Assembly (NCBI RefSeq): GCF_003352165.1
Contig: NZ_CP029176.1
Coordinates: forward strand, 930,001 to 994,000
DNA from: Acidibrevibacterium fodinaquatile
Lineage (GTDB): Bacteria > Pseudomonadota > Alphaproteobacteria > Acetobacterales > Acetobacteraceae
Direction: 5' to 3'
DNA length: 64,000 bases
How positions within the stretch are numbered: position 1 is the first letter of the stretch; each line of letters starts with the position of its first letter. Shown piece after piece: positions 61,467 through 64,000 of the stretch. The translations under genes and the position numbers were made by a program. Under the pieces are notes generated by a model. The model made no database searches and was not told the origin of the DNA. It was given only the letters and a program-made list of their open reading frames with translations.

Positions 61467-62635
61467 TGCGCGCCCTCCCACCAGCCGCCGATCGCGCTTT
61501 CGAGCAGGGCGCGAGCGGCGCCATCGGCAACGCCCTCGATCGCCTCATCGAGAAACGCGCGCACCAGCATCGCCCGCGCTGTCGCCTCGGGAATGCCGCG
61601 CGCGCGGAGGTAAAAGAGTTGCTCGGGATCGAGGGCGCCGATCGTCGCGCCATGGCTGCATTTGACGTCGTCGGCGAAAATTTCCAGCTCCGGCTTGCAG
61701 TCGATCTCCGCCTCCGGCGACAATAGCAAGGCTTGGCTCATCTGATAGCCATCGGTTTTTTGCGCGGCGCGCGCGACCTCGATGCGCCCCTGAAACACCG
61801 CACGGGCGCGGCCGTCGAGGACGTTTTTCACCGTCTGGCGCGAGGTACCGCCGGGCGCGTCATGGGCGACGACGCTGGTGATGTCGCCATGCTGATTGCC
61901 GCGCAGCAATTGCACGCCGCTGAGCGCCGCGTGCGCGCCGGTACCACCGAGCCGGGCGTGGGTTTCACTGCGCGCGAGCCGTGCGCCGACGCCAAGGGTG
62001 AAGGCGTCATAGCGGGCGCCGGCGAGAAGATCGACGAAAAGGGTCGCGGTGTGAAAGCTTTCGTGGTCCTCGGCCTGGATGCGGACGTGGCGCAAGGTCG
62101 CGCCGGGCGCGAGCGTGATTTCGAAGACCGGATTATGCCAGTAAACGCCATGGCCGGTGGCGTATTCGATCACGGTGAGCGTCGCCCCGGCCGCAAGCGT
62201 GATACGATGCCGGGGATGGACGAAGACCGGCGTCGCGTCTTCGGCGAGGGTGAGATGGACGAGTGCCAGGGTGCCAGCATCAACCCCCGCGGGCACGTGG
62301 ATTGCGGCACCCAAGGCGGCGAAGCGGGCATTGAGGGCGGCGAGCGGCGCCGGCTCGGGATGTGCGCGGCCAGTTTCGTGCGCGCACTCGTCGCTCACGC
62401 TCACCGGCGGCGAGACCGAGAGCGAGGCCGCGCGTCGACCATTGATGAAGACGAGACGCGGGCCGGCAAGCGGCGGCAGATCGGCGGCAAGCGCGGCGGT
62501 CTCGGCAATCGCCGGCGCTGGCACCGGCGCCAGGGCAGCGAGCGCGCGAAGATCGGTATATTTCCAGGCCTCCAGCTTGCGGCTTGGCAAGTCGGTTGCC
62601 GCAAAGGCCGCCGTTTTTGCCATCGCGACGGTCAT
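61463..62635 (-). CDS. sufD: SufD, FeS assembly protein
   Basis: 390 residues; partner of SufB in the SufBC2D scaffold complex. Beta-helix core with VKCSHGATIGALDPEQLFYLRARGI near the C-terminus (first part: VKCSHGATIGALDPEQLFYL), RKLEAWKYTDLRALA at the N-terminus. Overlaps sufC stop (4 bp). First ATG at 62635 or 62623. Confidence 0.92.
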   Translation of the reverse strand: MTVAMAKTAAFAATDLPSRKLEAWKYTDLRALAALAPVPAPAIAETAALAADLPPLAGPRLVFINGRRAASLSVSPPVSVSDECAHETGRAHPEPAPLAALNARFAALGAAIHVPAGVDAGTLALVHLTLAEDATPVFVHPRHRITLAAGATLTVIEYATGHGVYWHNPVFEITLAPGATLRHVRIQAEDHESFHTATLFVDLLAGARYDAFTLGVGARLARSETHARLGGTGAHAALSGVQLLRGNQHGDITSVVAHDAPGGTSRQTVKNVLDGRARAVFQGRIEVARAAQKTDGYQMSQALLLSPEAEIDCKPELEIFADDVKCSHGATIGALDPEQLFYLRARGIPEATARAMLVRAFLDEAIEGVADGAARALLESAIGGWWEGAQ

Positions 62636-63396
62636 AGCGCGCCCTCGCTGACCGCCTCCAGGCCGAGCCCGGCATAGCCGCTTTCCTCGAGCGCCTGCGC
62701 AAGCTCCGGCCCGCCCGAGCGGAGAATGCGCCCGCCGGCGAGAACATGCACACGATCGGGGACGATGTGATCGAGCAGACGCTGATAATGAGTGATGACG
62801 AGCGCGGAAAACCCGGGCCCGCGCAACGCATTGACGCCATTGGCGACAATTTTGAGGGCGTCGATGTCGAGCCCGGAATCGGTCTCGTCGAGGATCGCGA
62901 ATTTCGGCCGCAAAATCGCCATCTGCAGCACTTCGTTGCGCTTTTTCTCGCCGCCCGAGAAGCCGACATTGACGTTGCGCTTCAGCATGTCATCCGCCAT
63001 CGCGAGATCACGAAGTGCCGCGCGAGCGAGTTTGAGAAACTGCACGGCATCGAGTTCGCTTTCGCCGCGGGCGCGACGGATGGCGTTGAGCGCGGTGCGG
63101 AGAAAATTGGCGTTGCCGACGCCGGGCAGCTCGACCGGATATTGAAAGGCGAGAAAAAGCCCGGCGGTCGCGCGCTCTTCCGGCGCCAGCGCCAGAAGAT
63201 CGACACCGTCGAGCCGCACCTCGCCACCGGTCACCCGATAGCCGTCACGCCCGGAGAGGACGTAGGAAAGCGTCGACTTGCCCGAGCCGTTCGGCCCCAT
63301 GATGGCATGCACCTCGCCGGTCGGGACTACGAGATCGATGCCGTTCAGGATCGGCTTGCCGTCGATCTCAGCGGTGAGGCCACGAATTTCCAGCAT
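62632..63396 (-). CDS. sufC: SufC, ATPase of the SufBCD complex
   Basis: 254-residue soluble ABC ATPase. Walker A: GPNGSGKSTLSYVL; signature VGFSGGEKKRNEVLQMA; Walker B ILRPKFAILDETDSGLDIDA. Binds SufB and SufD and drives the scaffold change. Confidence 0.96.
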   Translation of the reverse strand: MLEIRGLTAEIDGKPILNGIDLVVPTGEVHAIMGPNGSGKSTLSYVLSGRDGYRVTGGEVRLDGVDLLALAPEERATAGLFLAFQYPVELPGVGNANFLRTALNAIRRARGESELDAVQFLKLARAALRDLAMADDMLKRNVNVGFSGGEKKRNEVLQMAILRPKFAILDETDSGLDIDALKIVANGVNALRGPGFSALVITHYQRLLDHIVPDRVHVLAGGRILRSGGPELAQALEESGYAGLGLEAVSEGAL

Positions 63397-63397
63397 C

Positions 63398-64000
63398 TCA
63401 GCCCACCGAGCCTTCGAGACTGACGGCCAGCAATTTCTGCGCCTCGACGGCGAATTCCATCGGCAACTCCTTCAGAACATCCTTGCAGAATCCATTGACG
63501 ATCAGATTGACCGCGTCTTCCTGCGAAAGCCCCCGCGAGCGGCAGTAGAAAAGCTGATCGTCGGCGATTTTCGAGGTGGTGGCCTCGTGTTCCACCCGGG
63601 CGCTCGGATTGCGGCTTTCGATATAGGGGATGGTATGGGCGCCGCAGCGATCACCGATCAAGAGACTGTCGCACTGGGTGAAGTTGCGCGCCCCATGCGC
63701 GCGCGGCATCATGCGCACGAGACCGCGATAGGTGTTGTTCGAACGCCCGGCGCTGATCCCCTTCGAGATGATCGTGCTTTTGGTATTGGCGCCGAGATGG
63801 ATCATCTTGGTGCCGGTATCGGCCTGCTGATGATGGTTGGTGAGGGCGACGGAATAAAATTCGCCGACGCTCTCTTCGCCTTGGAGGATGCAGGAGGGAT
63901 ATTTCCAGGTGATCGCCGAACCGGTTTCAACCTGCGTCCAGCTGATCTTGCTGCGGGCGCCGCGGCAGGCGCCGCGCTTGGTGACGAAATTATAGATCCC
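63398..64000 (-). CDS. sufB: SufB (C-terminal 200 residues; 5' end beyond window)
   Basis: The frame reads leftward from beyond the right edge. Its C-terminus shows [39 protein letters not shown] and [20 protein letters not shown], typical of SufB. sufC starts one base after its stop. The N-terminus and any upstream regulator (such as an Rrf2 repressor) are not visible. Confidence 0.95.
   Translation of the reverse strand, partial: GIYNFVTKRGACRGARSKISWTQVETGSAITWKYPSCILQGEESVGEFYSVALTNHHQQADTGTKMIHLGANTKSTIISKGISAGRSNNTYRGLVRMMPRAHGARNFTQCDSLLIGDRCGAHTIPYIESRNPSARVEHEATTSKIADDQLFYCRSRGLSQEDAVNLIVNGFCKDVLKELPMEFAVEAQKLLAVSLEGSVG

Noticed and set aside
1-64000. CRISPR array, integrase, transposase or prophage genes
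   Set aside because: No regularly spaced direct repeats and no recombinase or phage motifs were seen; the repeats found are hairpin elements.

Overview
High-GC DNA from an alphaproteobacterium, most likely a member of the Acetobacteraceae/Rhodospirillales. The indications are the codon bias, a SufBCDS-SufU-SufT-SufA type iron-sulfur operon, a K+-insensitive proton-pumping pyrophosphatase, the fused ArsR-methyltransferase next to metH, and two families of short intergenic repeats. This placement is inferred from family content, not from a marker-gene comparison. All genes are chromosomal-looking. The only clearly foreign-looking piece is a low-GC FRG-domain gene at 47.1-48.0 kb.

Layout. 0-5.7 kb: a sulfide:quinone oxidoreductase (partial) diverges from a SqrR/BigR-type persulfide-sensing ArsR regulator and an RND efflux pair. 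5.8-10 kb: metallo-beta-lactamase-fold hydrolase, rsmI, an LpoA-like lipoprotein and a PhoR-like histidine kinase that seems to need a CTG start. 10-16.2 kb: a hydroxycinnamate (p-coumarate/ferulate) activation cluster: crotonase, feruloyl-CoA synthase, thiolase, thioesterase, MarR regulator and a type I periplasmic binding protein. 16.3-27.6 kb: housekeeping genes (aminopeptidase P, DUF1127, prmA, uvrD-type helicase, BASS-like transporter, metF, mlaA-mlaC, GNAT, ettA). 27.7-36.7 kb: tRNA-Ile2(CAT), cupin, hppA, MFS exporter, metH and an ArsR-methyltransferase fusion with a good operator. 37-41.3 kb: AmpG-like permease, a degenerate heptose kinase, and a two-gene operon coding a membrane-anchored cytochrome c and a Cyc2-like fused haem-porin, with a perfect FNR box upstream. 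41.4-46.9 kb: arsR-arsM-arsC-acr3-arsH arsenic operon diverging from metK-trmB. 47-51.8 kb: FRG protein, TRAP DctP-DctQ lacking DctM, lone CoxS-type [2Fe-2S] protein, PEP-CTERM SGNH hydrolase, small hypothetical. 52-55 kb: tRNA-Asn, an orphan fliI, MarR, universal stress protein. 55.2-59 kb: CaiB CoA-transferase and acyl-CoA dehydrogenase diverging from a split TPP decarboxylase. 59-64 kb: the suf operon, cut by the right edge inside sufB.

Connections. Sulfur and metal chemistry recur: sulfide oxidation with a persulfide sensor, arsenic methylation and efflux, and Fe-S assembly. The methionine/SAM cycle is present as metF, metH and metK, with an ArsR-methyltransferase fusion beside metH that is a plausible SAM/SAH-cycle regulator. 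The most unusual items are (1) the Cyc2-like cytochrome-porin operon under an FNR-type site, a candidate outer-membrane electron-transfer system; (2) a modular 60-140 bp AT-arm / GC-hairpin / inverted-AT-arm repeat present in six intergenic places; (3) a 108-bp CTAGAGC-ended repeat whose second copy supplies the stop codons of two convergent genes; and (4) the TPP/acyl-CoA dehydrogenase/CoA-transferase module of unknown substrate.
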